From Streptomyces roseochromogenus subsp. oscitans DS 12.976 (GTDB taxonomy: Bacteria > Actinomycetota > Actinomycetes > Streptomycetales > Streptomycetaceae), in NCBI RefSeq assembly GCF_000497445.1, contig NZ_CM002285.1, forward strand, positions 999,353 through 1,063,352: a stretch of DNA of 64,000 bases, in the 5' to 3' direction. The notes beneath the pieces were generated by a model. That model was not told the origin of the DNA. It worked only from the letters and a program-made list of their open reading frames with translations, and made no database searches. Made by a program: the position numbers and the translations under genes. Below are positions 25,361 to 33,694 of the stretch, piece by piece. Position 1 is the first letter of the stretch. Each line of letters starts with the position of its first letter.

Positions 25361-26374
25361 TCAGCTGGACTCGCGTTGCACCACCGACGCGCCCAGCACC
25401 TTGTGCACCTCCGGCTCGCCGCCCGGGTCGCGGACGGCTCGGTCGACCAGTTCCGCCAGGTCGCGGCCCGAGGGCAGCTCGATGTGCACCGTGCTGAGGC
25501 GCGGCCGCAGCAGTCGGCCCAGCATCAGGTCGTCGGCGCCGATCAGGGCCACGTCCTCGGGGACGCGCACCCCTGCGTCCTGCAGGGCGCGCATCAGCAG
25601 CATGGCGTACTCGTCGTTGTAGGCGAACACCGCGTCCAGCCCCGACTCCCGCCAGCGGGCGGCGAGTTGGGCGGCGGATTCCTCGGTGTACGCGAGCGGC
25701 AGCCCGGTCACCGTGGCGTCCGTGCCGTGCAGCGCCTGGCGCACACCGGCGAGCCGGGGCCGCGAGTAGGCCTCCAGGCCGGACTCCTCGGGCACCACGA
25801 CACCGATCCGGCGCCGGCCCCGGGCGTACAGGTGGGCGCCCGCGCACTGGCCGACGGCGTCGTGGTCCATCAGCAGGGCGTGTGCGCCCTCGACGCGTTC
25901 GGGGCCGAGGGTGACCACGGCCCGGGCGCCGGAGCGCTTGAGGACGCCGACGCCCCGCGGCCCGAGTTCCGCGCCGGGCACCAGGACGGCGACCGGCCGC
26001 AACTCCGCCCAGGCGCGGGCGGCTTCGTCGCCCTGGAGGCCCACGGTGCCGTACTGCACGACGGTGTAGTCGAGCCGGCCGAGCGCCCACTGGAGCTCGT
26101 TGAGGAATCCGCTGTAGAGCGGGCCCACCGGGATCGCCGGGGCGGGCATGAGGACCATGCGGCTGTGTCCGGCGCGCAGGCTGCGGGCGGCGGCGTGCGG
26201 AACGTACCCCAGTTCCCGCGCGGCCTCGTGCACGCGCCGCCGCGTCGGCTCGCTGATCCGTACGGCGCTGGTGTTGTTGAGGACATAGGACACGGTCGCG
26301 CGCGAGACGCCGGCCAGGCGGGCCACATCGGCACTCGTGGGCGTGTTCGGTATCTGCACCATGACAGACCGCAT
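25361..26374 (-). CDS. LacI-family transcriptional regulator
   Basis: About 337 residues. The LacI helix-turn-helix is TSADVARLAGVSRATVSYVL, with the hinge helix in RRRVHEAARELGYVPHAAAR. The rest is a periplasmic-binding-protein-like sensor domain. The start is uncertain: ATG 26374 and ATG 26362 are both in frame, with no good ribosome-binding site. No sugar operon is adjacent, so its target is unknown. The region upstream (26375-26643) has no gene and carries an imperfect direct repeat. Confidence 0.85.
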   Translation of the reverse strand: MRSVMVQIPNTPTSADVARLAGVSRATVSYVLNNTSAVRISEPTRRRVHEAARELGYVPHAAARSLRAGHSRMVLMPAPAIPVGPLYSGFLNELQWALGRLDYTVVQYGTVGLQGDEAARAWAELRPVAVLVPGAELGPRGVGVLKRSGARAVVTLGPERVEGAHALLMDHDAVGQCAGAHLYARGRRRIGVVVPEESGLEAYSRPRLAGVRQALHGTDATVTGLPLAYTEESAAQLAARWRESGLDAVFAYNDEYAMLLMRALQDAGVRVPEDVALIGADDLMLGRLLRPRLSTVHIELPSGRDLAELVDRAVRDPGGEPEVHKVLGASVVQRESS

Positions 26375-26643
26375 CTTGGCAGAGGGGCGGGGGCCGGGCG
26401 GCGGCGGGGCGACGTGGTTCACCTTTGCACGAAATCCGGGGTACCGGCAGCTTCGGCGTCCGGCGTACGGGCAGGAGGACCAGGAGGCGACCCAGGCCCG
26501 CGGCGGACCGCCGGCTCAGTGGGGCGGCCGGGACGGCTGACCGGCGCTCAGTGACGCGGCTCGGCCACCGCTCAGCGCATAGCGGGACCACGGCGGCCGA
26601 CTGGCGACCAGCGCTCAGCGGGACCGCGGCGGCCGGCCGGCGA

Positions 26644-27324
26644 TCACCGGGACGGCTCAGGCGGTCGGGGCGGCTCGGTTCCGGTCATCCGGGCGACCAG
26701 GTCGATCCAGCCCGCCTCCAGCCGCTCCATGGGCATCCCGCACCGCCTGGTCTGGTGGTGGATCACCGCCGGGTCGAGGGAGGCGAGCAATGTCTGCGAG
26801 AGCAGTTCGCAGTCGGCGCCGGGCACGATCTGCCGCAGCAGCATCGACACATGCGTCCGCAGCGCGTTGACCGCAGGGTGGGAGAGCCTGCGGGTGGGTT
26901 CCGTCTGGGCGGCCAGCAGGAGGTCGAGCTGTTCGGCATAGCGGTACAGCACCGCCACGCCGAACGCCCGCAGGCGGTCCAGGGGTGGCGCTCCGGGTCC
27001 CAGTGGCGGGGGGCCGCCCAGGAAGTCGGCCTGCAGCTTGCGGTCCGAGTGGTCGAGCAGGGCCATCAGGAGTCCGGTACGGTCGCCGAAGCGGCGGAAG
27101 ACCGTTCCCTTGCCCACCTTGGCCGCCGCCGCCACCGCCTCCATGGTGACCCCGGCGACCCCGTGTTCCGCGATCAGCCGGGCGGCGGCCTCCAGCAGCC
27201 GGGCCCGGTTGCGCGCCGCGTCGGCACGTAGGCACGGCTCCTCGCGCGCCGTGCCCACGTCGAGCAACTGGGGCTCGTCGAAGGGCTCTTGCGGCGGCGG
27301 GAAGGGAGGCAGGGCGCGGGACAT
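26644..27324 (-). CDS. TetR-family transcriptional regulator of the adjacent FMN reductase
   Basis: About 226 residues. After a proline-rich leader of roughly 35 residues comes the TetR helix-turn-helix, RARLLEAAARLIAEHGVAGV and AAAAKVGKGTVFRRFGDRTG. ATG 27324 is taken because MSRALPP is a more natural start than an ATG six codons upstream. It is divergent from the FMN reductase gene at 27442, and the shared region has two operator-like palindromes. It most likely represses both genes. Confidence 0.88.
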   Translation of the reverse strand: MSRALPPFPPPQEPFDEPQLLDVGTAREEPCLRADAARNRARLLEAAARLIAEHGVAGVTMEAVAAAAKVGKGTVFRRFGDRTGLLMALLDHSDRKLQADFLGGPPPLGPGAPPLDRLRAFGVAVLYRYAEQLDLLLAAQTEPTRRLSHPAVNALRTHVSMLLRQIVPGADCELLSQTLLASLDPAVIHHQTRRCGMPMERLEAGWIDLVARMTGTEPPRPPEPSR

Positions 27325-27355
27325 GAAGACAGCGTAAAGCATCGGGAACAGAACT

Positions 27356-27404
27356 GGACCGCGGTCCGTTTAGGATGCTAGAAAGTTAAACGGACCTCGG
27401 TCCG
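27356..27404. promoter_or_regulatory. paired TetR operators, motif AAACGGACC-N-CGGTCC
   Basis: GGACCGCGGTCC (27356-27367) and CGGACCTCGGTCCG (27391-27404) share a longer motif, TTAAACGGACC or its complement, in opposite orientations 36 bases apart. They flank a short AT-containing segment that probably holds the divergent promoters of the TetR and FMN reductase genes. Confidence 0.7.
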
Positions 27405-27441
27405 GATCGTAACAGCGATGTTTCAGCCCTTTGGAGTTCCC

Positions 27442-28005
27442 ATGTCTGTTCGCATCCTCGCGCTCGTCGGCAGCCTCCGCGCCGGTTCGCACAACCGCCA
27501 GCTCGCCGAGGCGGCCGTCAAGCTCGCTCCCGAGGGTGCCGAGGTCGTGCTGTACGAGGGCCTGGCCGACGTTCCCTTCTACAACGAGGACATCGACGTC
27601 GAGGGCAGCGTGCCGGCCGCCGCCGCGAAGCTGCGTGAGGCCGCGCAGGCCGCCGACGCGTTCCTGCTCTTCTCCCCGGAGTACAACGGCACCATCCCGG
27701 CCGTCCTGAAGAACGCCATCGACTGGCTGTCCCGTCCGTACGGCGCCGGCGCCTTCGGTGGCAAGCCCGCCGCCGTGATCGGCACCGCCTTCGGCCAGTA
27801 CGGCGGCGTGTGGGCGCAGGACGAGACCCGCAAGGCCGTGGGCATCGCCGGCGGCAAGGTGATCGAGGACATCAAGCTGTCCATCCCGGGTTCGGTGACC
27901 CGCTTCGCCGAGACCCACCCGGTCGACGACGCCGAGGTCGCCGCCCAGCTGACCGAGGTCGTCGCCCGGCTGCACGGCACCATCGGCGAGGTCACGGCCG
28001 CCTGA
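27442..28005 (+). CDS. NAD(P)H-dependent FMN reductase / quinone reductase-like flavodoxin-fold protein
   Basis: A 187-residue flavodoxin-fold enzyme. The FMN phosphate loop is ALVGSLRAGSHNRQLAEA and the second motif is FSPEYNGTIPAVLKNAIDWL. ATG 27442 follows TTGGAG. Such enzymes reduce FMN, quinones or azo compounds with NAD(P)H. The divergent TetR gene and paired operators suggest induction by an electrophile or quinone. A hairpin terminator follows the gene. Confidence 0.88.
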   Translation: MSVRILALVGSLRAGSHNRQLAEAAVKLAPEGAEVVLYEGLADVPFYNEDIDVEGSVPAAAAKLREAAQAADAFLLFSPEYNGTIPAVLKNAIDWLSRPYGAGAFGGKPAAVIGTAFGQYGGVWAQDETRKAVGIAGGKVIEDIKLSIPGSVTRFAETHPVDDAEVAAQLTEVVARLHGTIGEVTAA

Positions 28006-28022
28006 GCCGTACACACCGCGTG

Positions 28023-28048
28023 AAGGGGCCGGATCCGTACGGCCCCTT
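28023..28048 (+). terminator. hairpin terminator after the FMN reductase gene
   Basis: AAGGGGCCG, loop GATCCGTA, then CGGCCCCTT form a perfect 9-base stem starting 18 bases after the stop codon. Confidence 0.65.
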
Positions 28049-28215
28049 GTCGCGTGCGCGGGACGCAGCCGCGTTCCCTCTGGCGGGTGGCTCGGTCGAG
28101 GCCCGCCAGCCGCTCCACCGCCGGGGCCGCGAACGTGCGGGGTGCTCACGAGTGCGGGCGCGCACAGGGCCTCCGCGAGCCGATAGTGCCGGCCCTCGAA
28201 CGGGCTGTCGTTCTC

Positions 28216-28440
28216 GGGTGCGGGGCTACGCCCTCGCCGCGGACGTCCGCAGCCGCCTCAACACCGTGTACATGACCTGCGCCTACCTGGGCGGCAGCCT
28301 CGGTTCCTGGCTCGCCGCCCACGCGTACGGAGGCCGGTCCGGGGTGTGCGCTCTGGTCGCGCTGCCGACCGGACCGGGTCTGATACGGCACCTGGGAACA
28401 CGGTCCGGCCGCGACCGGCGCCCCGGACGGCTCCCTTCTG
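28216..28440 (+). pseudogene. MFS transporter C-terminal fragment
   Basis: In one frame, ALAADVRSRLNTVYMTCAYL is followed by GGSLGSWLAAHAYGG and a hydrophobic VCALVALPTG. This is the late-helix region of AraJ-like MFS exporters (R-x-R-LN-T-xY). The N-terminal 300 residues are absent. The preceding bases from 28049 to 28215 show nothing recognisable. Confidence 0.6.
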
Positions 28441-28446
28441 AGTGGT

Positions 28447-28905
28447 TCAGGAAGGCAGAGACAGCGGCGTGGTGTTGCTGACCTGCTGGAAGATCATCGA
28501 GGTGCGGAATCCGGTGATCTCGGCGCGCTTGCTGAGCCGGTCGACGAGGAAGGCGTGCAGTCGGTCGAGATCCTGTACGGCGACATGGAGGACAAAATCG
28601 TCGCCGCCGGAGAGCACGAAGACATGGAGGACCTCCGGCAGCGAGCTGGCGAAGCCCTTGAACGTGTCGATCACGGTGCGGTTGAGCGGGCGCACCTGGA
28701 CCGAGACCAGGGCCTGGACACCACGGTTGAGGGCGGCGGGATCGATGTCCGCGTGGTAGCCGCGGATCACTCCCCGCCGGGTGAGGGCCCGGACCCGTTC
28801 CAGACAGGTCGAGGGCGCCACACCGAGTTTGCGGGCCAGTTCGCGGTTCGACTGCCGCGCATCCGACTGGAGAAGCCGCACGATCTCCGAATCAAGTTCG
28901 TCCAT
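28447..28905 (-). CDS. Lrp/AsnC-family transcriptional regulator
   Basis: A 152-residue Lrp-type regulator. The helix-turn-helix is QSNRELARKLGVAPSTCLER, and a RAM ligand-binding domain has the glycine turn VLSGGDDFVLHVAVQDLDRL. ATG 28905 (MDELDSEIVRLLQ) is the family-typical start; an ATG ten codons upstream is possible. It is divergent from the amino acid dehydrogenase at 29018, which it probably regulates in response to a branched-chain or aromatic amino acid. Confidence 0.88.
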   Translation of the reverse strand: MDELDSEIVRLLQSDARQSNRELARKLGVAPSTCLERVRALTRRGVIRGYHADIDPAALNRGVQALVSVQVRPLNRTVIDTFKGFASSLPEVLHVFVLSGGDDFVLHVAVQDLDRLHAFLVDRLSKRAEITGFRTSMIFQQVSNTTPLSLPS

Positions 28906-29017
28906 GGACGCGAACGGTACCCGTCTTCCAGCCATTCGTTCGGCACACGATCCACAGACTGTTCGTTTGGGTGATGGTTTTCGTCGTGCCCCGTACGGAC
29001 GGAAGGAGGTCGAGCCG

Positions 29018-30112
29018 GTGCTCGATCACGAAGAGGTTGTCATCCGAGTCGGTCGCCGGTCCGGTCTGCCGGTGATCCTGGCCGTTCACTCGACCGTGCT
29101 CGGGCCCGCGGCCGGCGGACTCCGGATCTGGCACTACCCGGACTGGCGGGACGGGCTCACCGACGCGCTGCGCCTGTCGGCGGGCATGACCCTGAAGATG
29201 GCCGTCGCCGGGCTGCCCAGCGGCGGCGGGAAGACCGTCGTCGCACTGCCGGAAGGGACGCGTCTCGGCCCGGACCGACGGCGGGCGGTGCTCCAGGACG
29301 TCGCCGACGTCATCGCCTCGCTGGACGGGACCTACGCGACCGGGCCGGACGTCGGAACCGGGCCGGCCGACATGGCGGTCATCGGCGAGACCACCCCGCA
29401 TGTGTTCTGCCGGCCCGAGGAGTCGGGCGGGAGCGGCGACTCGTCCCCGCACACCGCGCTGGGCACCATCGCCGCGCTGCGCGCCGTGAGCCGGCACCTC
29501 CATGGCACGCCCGCCCTGGACGGCCGCCGCCTCGCCGTGATCGGCCTGGGCCGGGTCGGCGAGCACCTCGCACGGCTGCTGGCGGCCGAGGGAGCCGAGC
29601 TGACGGTCACCGACATCGAGCCCGGCAGGCGGGCCACGGCCGAGGCGCTCGGCGCGGTCTGGCGCGGCCCGGAGGAGATCCTCACCGAGGACGTCGACGT
29701 CGTCGTACCAGCGGCGCTCGGATCGCTGCTGACCCGGGAGGTGGTGCCGCGCCTGCGCTGCAAGGCCGTCGCGGGACCGGCGAACAACCAGCTCGCCACG
29801 CCGGACGTGGCCGACCTGATGCACCGTCACGGCATCGTCTGGGTGCCCGACTACGTCGCCGGCGCGGGCGGAGTCGTGAACGCCATCAGCACCGAACTCC
29901 ACCACGCCGGACCCGGCGAAGCCCGAGCACGGGTCCTCGCCATCGCACAGACCGTCGGCGAACTGCTCGACGCCGCGGCACGCGAGGGTCTGACACCCGC
30001 GCGGGCCGCCGCCGAGACGGCCCGGCGACGCCTGCGCGCAGCGGCGTCAGGTGCGTGCGGCGAGAGTGCGTCCCTGGCGTCGCGCGGCTGGGGGCACCTC
30101 CCACGCCCTTGA
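29018..30112 (+). CDS. Leu/Val/Phe-type amino acid dehydrogenase
   Basis: A 364-residue Glu/Leu/Phe/Val dehydrogenase-family protein. The N-terminal domain has LGPAAGGLRIWHYPDW and the glycine-rich substrate region LKMAVAGLPSGGGKTVVALP with the catalytic lysine. The C-terminal NAD domain has RRLAVIGLGRVGEHLARLL. GTG 29018 has AAGGAGG nine bases upstream. The reaction is oxidative deamination of a branched-chain or aromatic amino acid with NAD. The last ten residues (ASRGWGHLPRP) come from a palindromic element at 30088-30126 that has replaced the natural C-terminus. The core appears intact, but activity of the altered tail is untested. Confidence 0.82.
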   Translation: MLDHEEVVIRVGRRSGLPVILAVHSTVLGPAAGGLRIWHYPDWRDGLTDALRLSAGMTLKMAVAGLPSGGGKTVVALPEGTRLGPDRRRAVLQDVADVIASLDGTYATGPDVGTGPADMAVIGETTPHVFCRPEESGGSGDSSPHTALGTIAALRAVSRHLHGTPALDGRRLAVIGLGRVGEHLARLLAAEGAELTVTDIEPGRRATAEALGAVWRGPEEILTEDVDVVVPAALGSLLTREVVPRLRCKAVAGPANNQLATPDVADLMHRHGIVWVPDYVAGAGGVVNAISTELHHAGPGEARARVLAIAQTVGELLDAAAREGLTPARAAAETARRRLRAAASGACGESASLASRGWGHLPRP

Positions 30113-30126
30113 GGCAGGGGGGAAGG
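30088..30126. repeat. short palindromic interspersed element, copy 3
   Basis: CTGGGGGCACCTCCCACGCC followed by CTTGAGGCAGGGGGGAAGG. It supplies the stop codon (TGA at 30110-30112) of the amino acid dehydrogenase. It is the closest relative of the copy at 2635. Confidence 0.6.
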
Positions 30127-30162
30127 GAGTCTGACGACAGGCCCTGGGCGCCCGTGGAACCC

Positions 30163-30400
30163 ATGACCACCGTCATCGACCCCTACGCGCAGCTCCTCGC
30201 CGAGCACTACACCTGGTGTCCACGGGCGACACGCTGACCCACCTGCCGAGCACGACGGACGTGACAGCGCTGCCGGCCGATGTGGCCCGGTGCCCAGCCC
30301 CCGGAGGACAACTGGTCCTCACTCACCGGGATCTGGCCCTCCCCCGCACGGGCACCGACCGTTTCCCTCCGGTACGCGCCACCGACGACCGGAGACATCC
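30163..30400 (+). pseudogene. SAM-dependent methyltransferase, internally deleted
   Basis: The start (MTTVIDPYAQLLAEHYTW at 30163) is followed directly by a frame change. Then, from about 30221, the C-terminal part of a methyltransferase appears: GDTLTHLPSTTDVTALPADV, APGGQLVLTHRDL, TGTDRFPPVRATDDR. The central SAM-binding region is missing. The remnant ends near 30400, before the promoter region of the amidase. Confidence 0.6.
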
Positions 30401-30483
30401 GGGCGAAACCCCTACGTCCGTGCCCCCGCTGACGTTACCGTTCGGTAGACATCGTTCCCGGAGCCGCCCGGAGGTGCTCGCCC

Positions 30484-31905
30484 ATGCCGACCGACCCTAC
30501 CGCCGGGCTCGTGGAGACCCGGCGTGCGCTCGCCGCCGGGGAGGTGACCTCCCGTGCTCTGGTGGAGCGGGCGCTGGCCCGGATCGAGGCCACCCAGGGG
30601 ACGTTGAACGCCTTCCGGATCGTGCGGGCCGAGGCTGCGCTCGCCGAAGCGGACGCCGCCGACCGGGAGTTGGCATCCGGTGCGCGGCGCCCGCTGCTCG
30701 GGGTGCCGGTGGCGGTGAAGGACGACATGGACGTGGCCGGGGAGCCGACCGCGTTCGGCTGTCCGGGCACGTTCCCGCCGGTCACCGAGGACGGGGAGGC
30801 GGTACGACGGCTGCGCGCGGCCGGTGCCGTGATCGTCGGCAAGACCAACACATGCGAGCTGGGGCAGTGGCCGTTCACCGAGGGCCCGGCGTTCGGGGAC
30901 ACCCGCAATCCCTGGCACACCGGGCACACGCCCGGGGGTTCGTCCGGGGGCTCGGCCGCCGCCGTCGCCGCCGGGCTGATCCCCGCCGCGCTCGGCTCCG
31001 ACGGCGCCGGCTCGGTGCGCATACCGGCGTCGTGGACCGGTCTGATCGGCATCAAGCCGCAGCGCGGCCGCATCTCGACCTGGCCGCACGGCGAGTCCTT
31101 CCAGGGCATCACGGTCAACGGCACCCTCGCCCGGACGGTCGCCGACGCGGCCCTGCTGCTGGATGCGGCGAGCGGCAACCACGTCCGGGACCCGCACCGG
31201 CCGGCCGCGCTGACGGTGGCGGACTCGGTCGGCCGCGACCCGGGCCGGCTGCGCATCGCCCTCTCCCTGAAGCCTCCGTTCACCGCCGTACCGGCCCGGC
31301 TGCACCCGGAGATCCGCACTCGGGTCGTCCAACTCGCCGACAGGCTGGCCGCGTTGGGGCACGAGGTGGAGGAGGCCGATCCGCCGTACGGGCAGATCGG
31401 GCTGACCTTCGTGCCGCGCGCCACCGCCGGGATCGCCGAGCGGGTCCGCGAGGCCCCCGATCCGGCGCTGCTCGATCCGCGCACCCGGGACGCGGCCCGG
31501 CTCGGCCGGCTGCTCGGCGGGGCCCCGCTGCGGGCGGCCCGGCGCGCCGAGGCGGTGCTGCACCGGCGCATCGGCGGGTTCTTCGGGCGTTACGACGTGA
31601 TCCTCGCGCCTACGACGGCCGCTCCCCCGCCCCCGATCGGCGCCCTGTACCGGCTGCGCGGGCTGGCCACGGACCGCGCGATGATCGCCGCCTGTCCGTA
31701 CGCCTGGCCGTGGAACGTGCTGGGCTGGCCGGGGGTGAACGTGCCCGCCGGGTTCGTCCGTGACGGTCTGCCCGTGGGTGCGCAGCTGCTCGGCCCCGCC
31801 GACAGCGAACCGCTGCTGGTGTCCGTCGCCGCCCAGTTGGAGGCGGAGCTGCGCTGGCAGGAACGGTGGCCGCCGGAGCCCGCCTCGGCAACGCGGGCCG
31901 CCTGA
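30484..31905 (+). CDS. amidase signature-family hydrolase
   Basis: A 473-residue amidase. The catalytic Ser-cisSer-Lys triad is visible: lysine in GVPVAVKDDMDV (residue about 80), the cis-serine in the glycine/serine motif HTPGGSSGGSAAAVAAGL, and the nucleophilic serine in GAGSVRIPASWTGLIGIKP. The C-terminus has GWPGVNVPAGF and GLPVGAQLLGP, as usual. ATG 30484 follows GGAGG. Amidases of this type hydrolyse carboxamides; glutamyl-tRNA amidotransferase GatA is related but is normally linked to gatB/gatC, absent here. The substrate is unknown. Confidence 0.88.
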   Translation: MPTDPTAGLVETRRALAAGEVTSRALVERALARIEATQGTLNAFRIVRAEAALAEADAADRELASGARRPLLGVPVAVKDDMDVAGEPTAFGCPGTFPPVTEDGEAVRRLRAAGAVIVGKTNTCELGQWPFTEGPAFGDTRNPWHTGHTPGGSSGGSAAAVAAGLIPAALGSDGAGSVRIPASWTGLIGIKPQRGRISTWPHGESFQGITVNGTLARTVADAALLLDAASGNHVRDPHRPAALTVADSVGRDPGRLRIALSLKPPFTAVPARLHPEIRTRVVQLADRLAALGHEVEEADPPYGQIGLTFVPRATAGIAERVREAPDPALLDPRTRDAARLGRLLGGAPLRAARRAEAVLHRRIGGFFGRYDVILAPTTAAPPPPIGALYRLRGLATDRAMIAACPYAWPWNVLGWPGVNVPAGFVRDGLPVGAQLLGPADSEPLLVSVAAQLEAELRWQERWPPEPASATRAA

Positions 31906-32113
31906 CGGCCCGTTTCGCCCGTACTGCCAAACTGCCCTTGCGGGCCCCGTCGTCGACTTTACGTAAGTGGCAGACAGGGCTGTCGTGCGTCTTGGCCGTC
32001 ACCGGGCCGGCCGGACCAACGCGCCCTGCGTCAGGCTCACATGGAGCCGGTACACCGGCCTTCGACCGTCAGGCGTCCCTTGCTCCCGGGAAGCCACCCA
32101 CTAGGGTGCCTGC

Positions 32114-32560
32114 GTGACCACGTTTACCGATGAGAACGTCCCCGGCCGGTACGGCCCCCACGCGACCACCGAGGCCGACCCGCGCGAGGTCGGCCGGGTG
32201 CGCACCGAGTACTCCCCTGCCCACGACGGCGACCCCGACCCCGGCGAGATCGTGTGGACCTGGGTGCCGTTCGAGGAGAACGACGGCCGGGGCAAGGACC
32301 GCCCGGTACTGGTCGTCGCCCGGGAGGCGGCCGGAACCCTGCTCGCTGTGCAGCTGACCAGCAAGCGGCATAACGGCAACCGGGACTATGTGGCGATCGG
32401 CAGCGGGCCGTGGGACCGGTCGGACCGGGACTCGTGGGTGGACGTGGACCGCGTGCTGCGGCTGCACGAGAAGGGCATGCGCCGTGAGGCGTGCGCGCTG
32501 GACCGGATGCGGTTCAACCTGGTCCGCCAGCGGCTGCACGAGCGCTACGGCTGGACCTGA
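32114..32560 (+). CDS. MazF/PemK-like protein
   Basis: A 148-residue protein. The middle contains the PemK/MazF-type beta-barrel pattern PGEIVWTWVPFEENDGRGKD, RPVLVVAREAAGTLLAVQLT, then RDSWVDVDRVLRL. MazF proteins are mRNA endoribonucleases normally paired with an antitoxin gene. Here no antitoxin precedes it, and the 40-residue acidic N-terminal extension is unlike small toxins, so it may have another function. It starts with GTG at 32114. Its 3' end overlaps by 16 bases the 3' end of the convergent macrodomain gene. Confidence 0.7.
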   Translation: MTTFTDENVPGRYGPHATTEADPREVGRVRTEYSPAHDGDPDPGEIVWTWVPFEENDGRGKDRPVLVVAREAAGTLLAVQLTSKRHNGNRDYVAIGSGPWDRSDRDSWVDVDRVLRLHEKGMRREACALDRMRFNLVRQRLHERYGWT

Positions 32561-33416
32561 CGGGCGTACGACGCACCAGGCCGGGCCTTGACACACCGGG
32601 CCGGGCCTTGAGGAAACGCCCGGGCGAACGCCTCCCGCACGACCGCGCCCGGTGTCCGGTCCAGCACCCCGAACACCACGTGCTCGAAGGTGCGGGCGAA
32701 CCGGCCGCCGGGGCCGAGCAGCGCCCGGAACGCGTCCGCGACCTGCGCCGGGTCGTTCTGGAAGACTCCGCAGCCCAGGCGCCGAGCACCAGCCGGCGGT
32801 AGACGTGGGCGGCGGCCGTCTCCAGTACCCGTTCGGCCCGTGCCGCGAGGGCGCCGGGCAGCTCGGCGGCGCGGTCCGGTTCCGTACGCCGTACGACGCC
32901 CGCGTTGGGGGCGGCCGCGGTCAGGAAGCCCGCGAGGTACGGCTCGGCCAGCAGCCGGCCTCGGTCGTCACGGAAGACCGGGACGGCCGGTGAGTGGATC
33001 ACCCGGTCCGTGTAGAGCGGGTCGCGGTGGGCGCGGTGGTGGTCGTAGAAGGAGTGGGCCGTCAGCAGGCAGGTGTGCAGCGCGGAGGCGCGGCACAGAG
33101 CCTCCTCCTGGGCCTGCGCGCCGTTGAGATAGCCTCCGCCCGGATTCCGGGCCGAGGCGAAGTTCAGGACCGCGACCGGAGCGGCGGCCAGCCGACGGGC
33201 GGCCTCCAGGCTGCTCTCGTCGGTGACCTCGAAGAACGGCTCCACGTCCGCGTCCGTGGGCACCGGCACCGGCTCGGGGCCGAAGATCCGCGTTCCGGCC
33301 CGGGCGGCCTCGATCCGGGCCGCGAGGGACACCTCCTGGCCGTCCGCTGTGCGATAGCGGCCCGCGGCGACGATCTTTTCCGTCTCCGCGGCGATCCCGC
33401 GCAGGCGCGCGCTCAC
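32545..33416 (-). pseudogene. PARG-like macrodomain protein (TIGR02452 type), frameshifted
   Basis: GTG 33416 begins SARLRGIAAETEKIVAAGRY. The N-terminal and macrodomain parts are intact, including the poly(ADP-ribose) glycohydrolase signature NPGGGYLNGAQAQEEALC (GGG-x7-QEE). Near 32778 the frame breaks. Adding one G after GCCTGG restores GCGVFQNDPAQVADAFRALL and a normal tail ending at the TAG at 32545. Without it the reading frame continues into unrelated sequence. The ancestral role is ADP-ribose removal. A 20-codon open frame (33413-33475) ends in a GTGA overlap with the GTG start. Mutation and sequencing error cannot be told apart here. Confidence 0.65.
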
Positions 33417-33694
33417 GGCGCCACCCCCGTGGGCTCCGTGTCCGCGGCCGGCGCGGTCTCCCCCGTCGTGCTCATGCACGCATCCTGGGTGATGCTGGTG
33501 ATGCGGTGCAACGGAGTTTCCCGCTCCCGGAACGGTCCGGAAACACGCACGGAAACGGAGGTGACCGAACCGGAACGTCCCATGGGGCACCCTTGTGCGA
33601 ATCGGCTCGAGGGTCTTGGGTGGAACGCAATGCCTGCCCGGCCCAACGATCACACCGGGCCGATGGCATGGTGGAGTCTCAGGAGGATCCCGAC

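Noticed and set aside
31959..31966. Palindrome TTACGTAA between amidase and MazF-like genes
   Set aside because: Only 8 bases, with no repeat nearby and no clear relation to a promoter.
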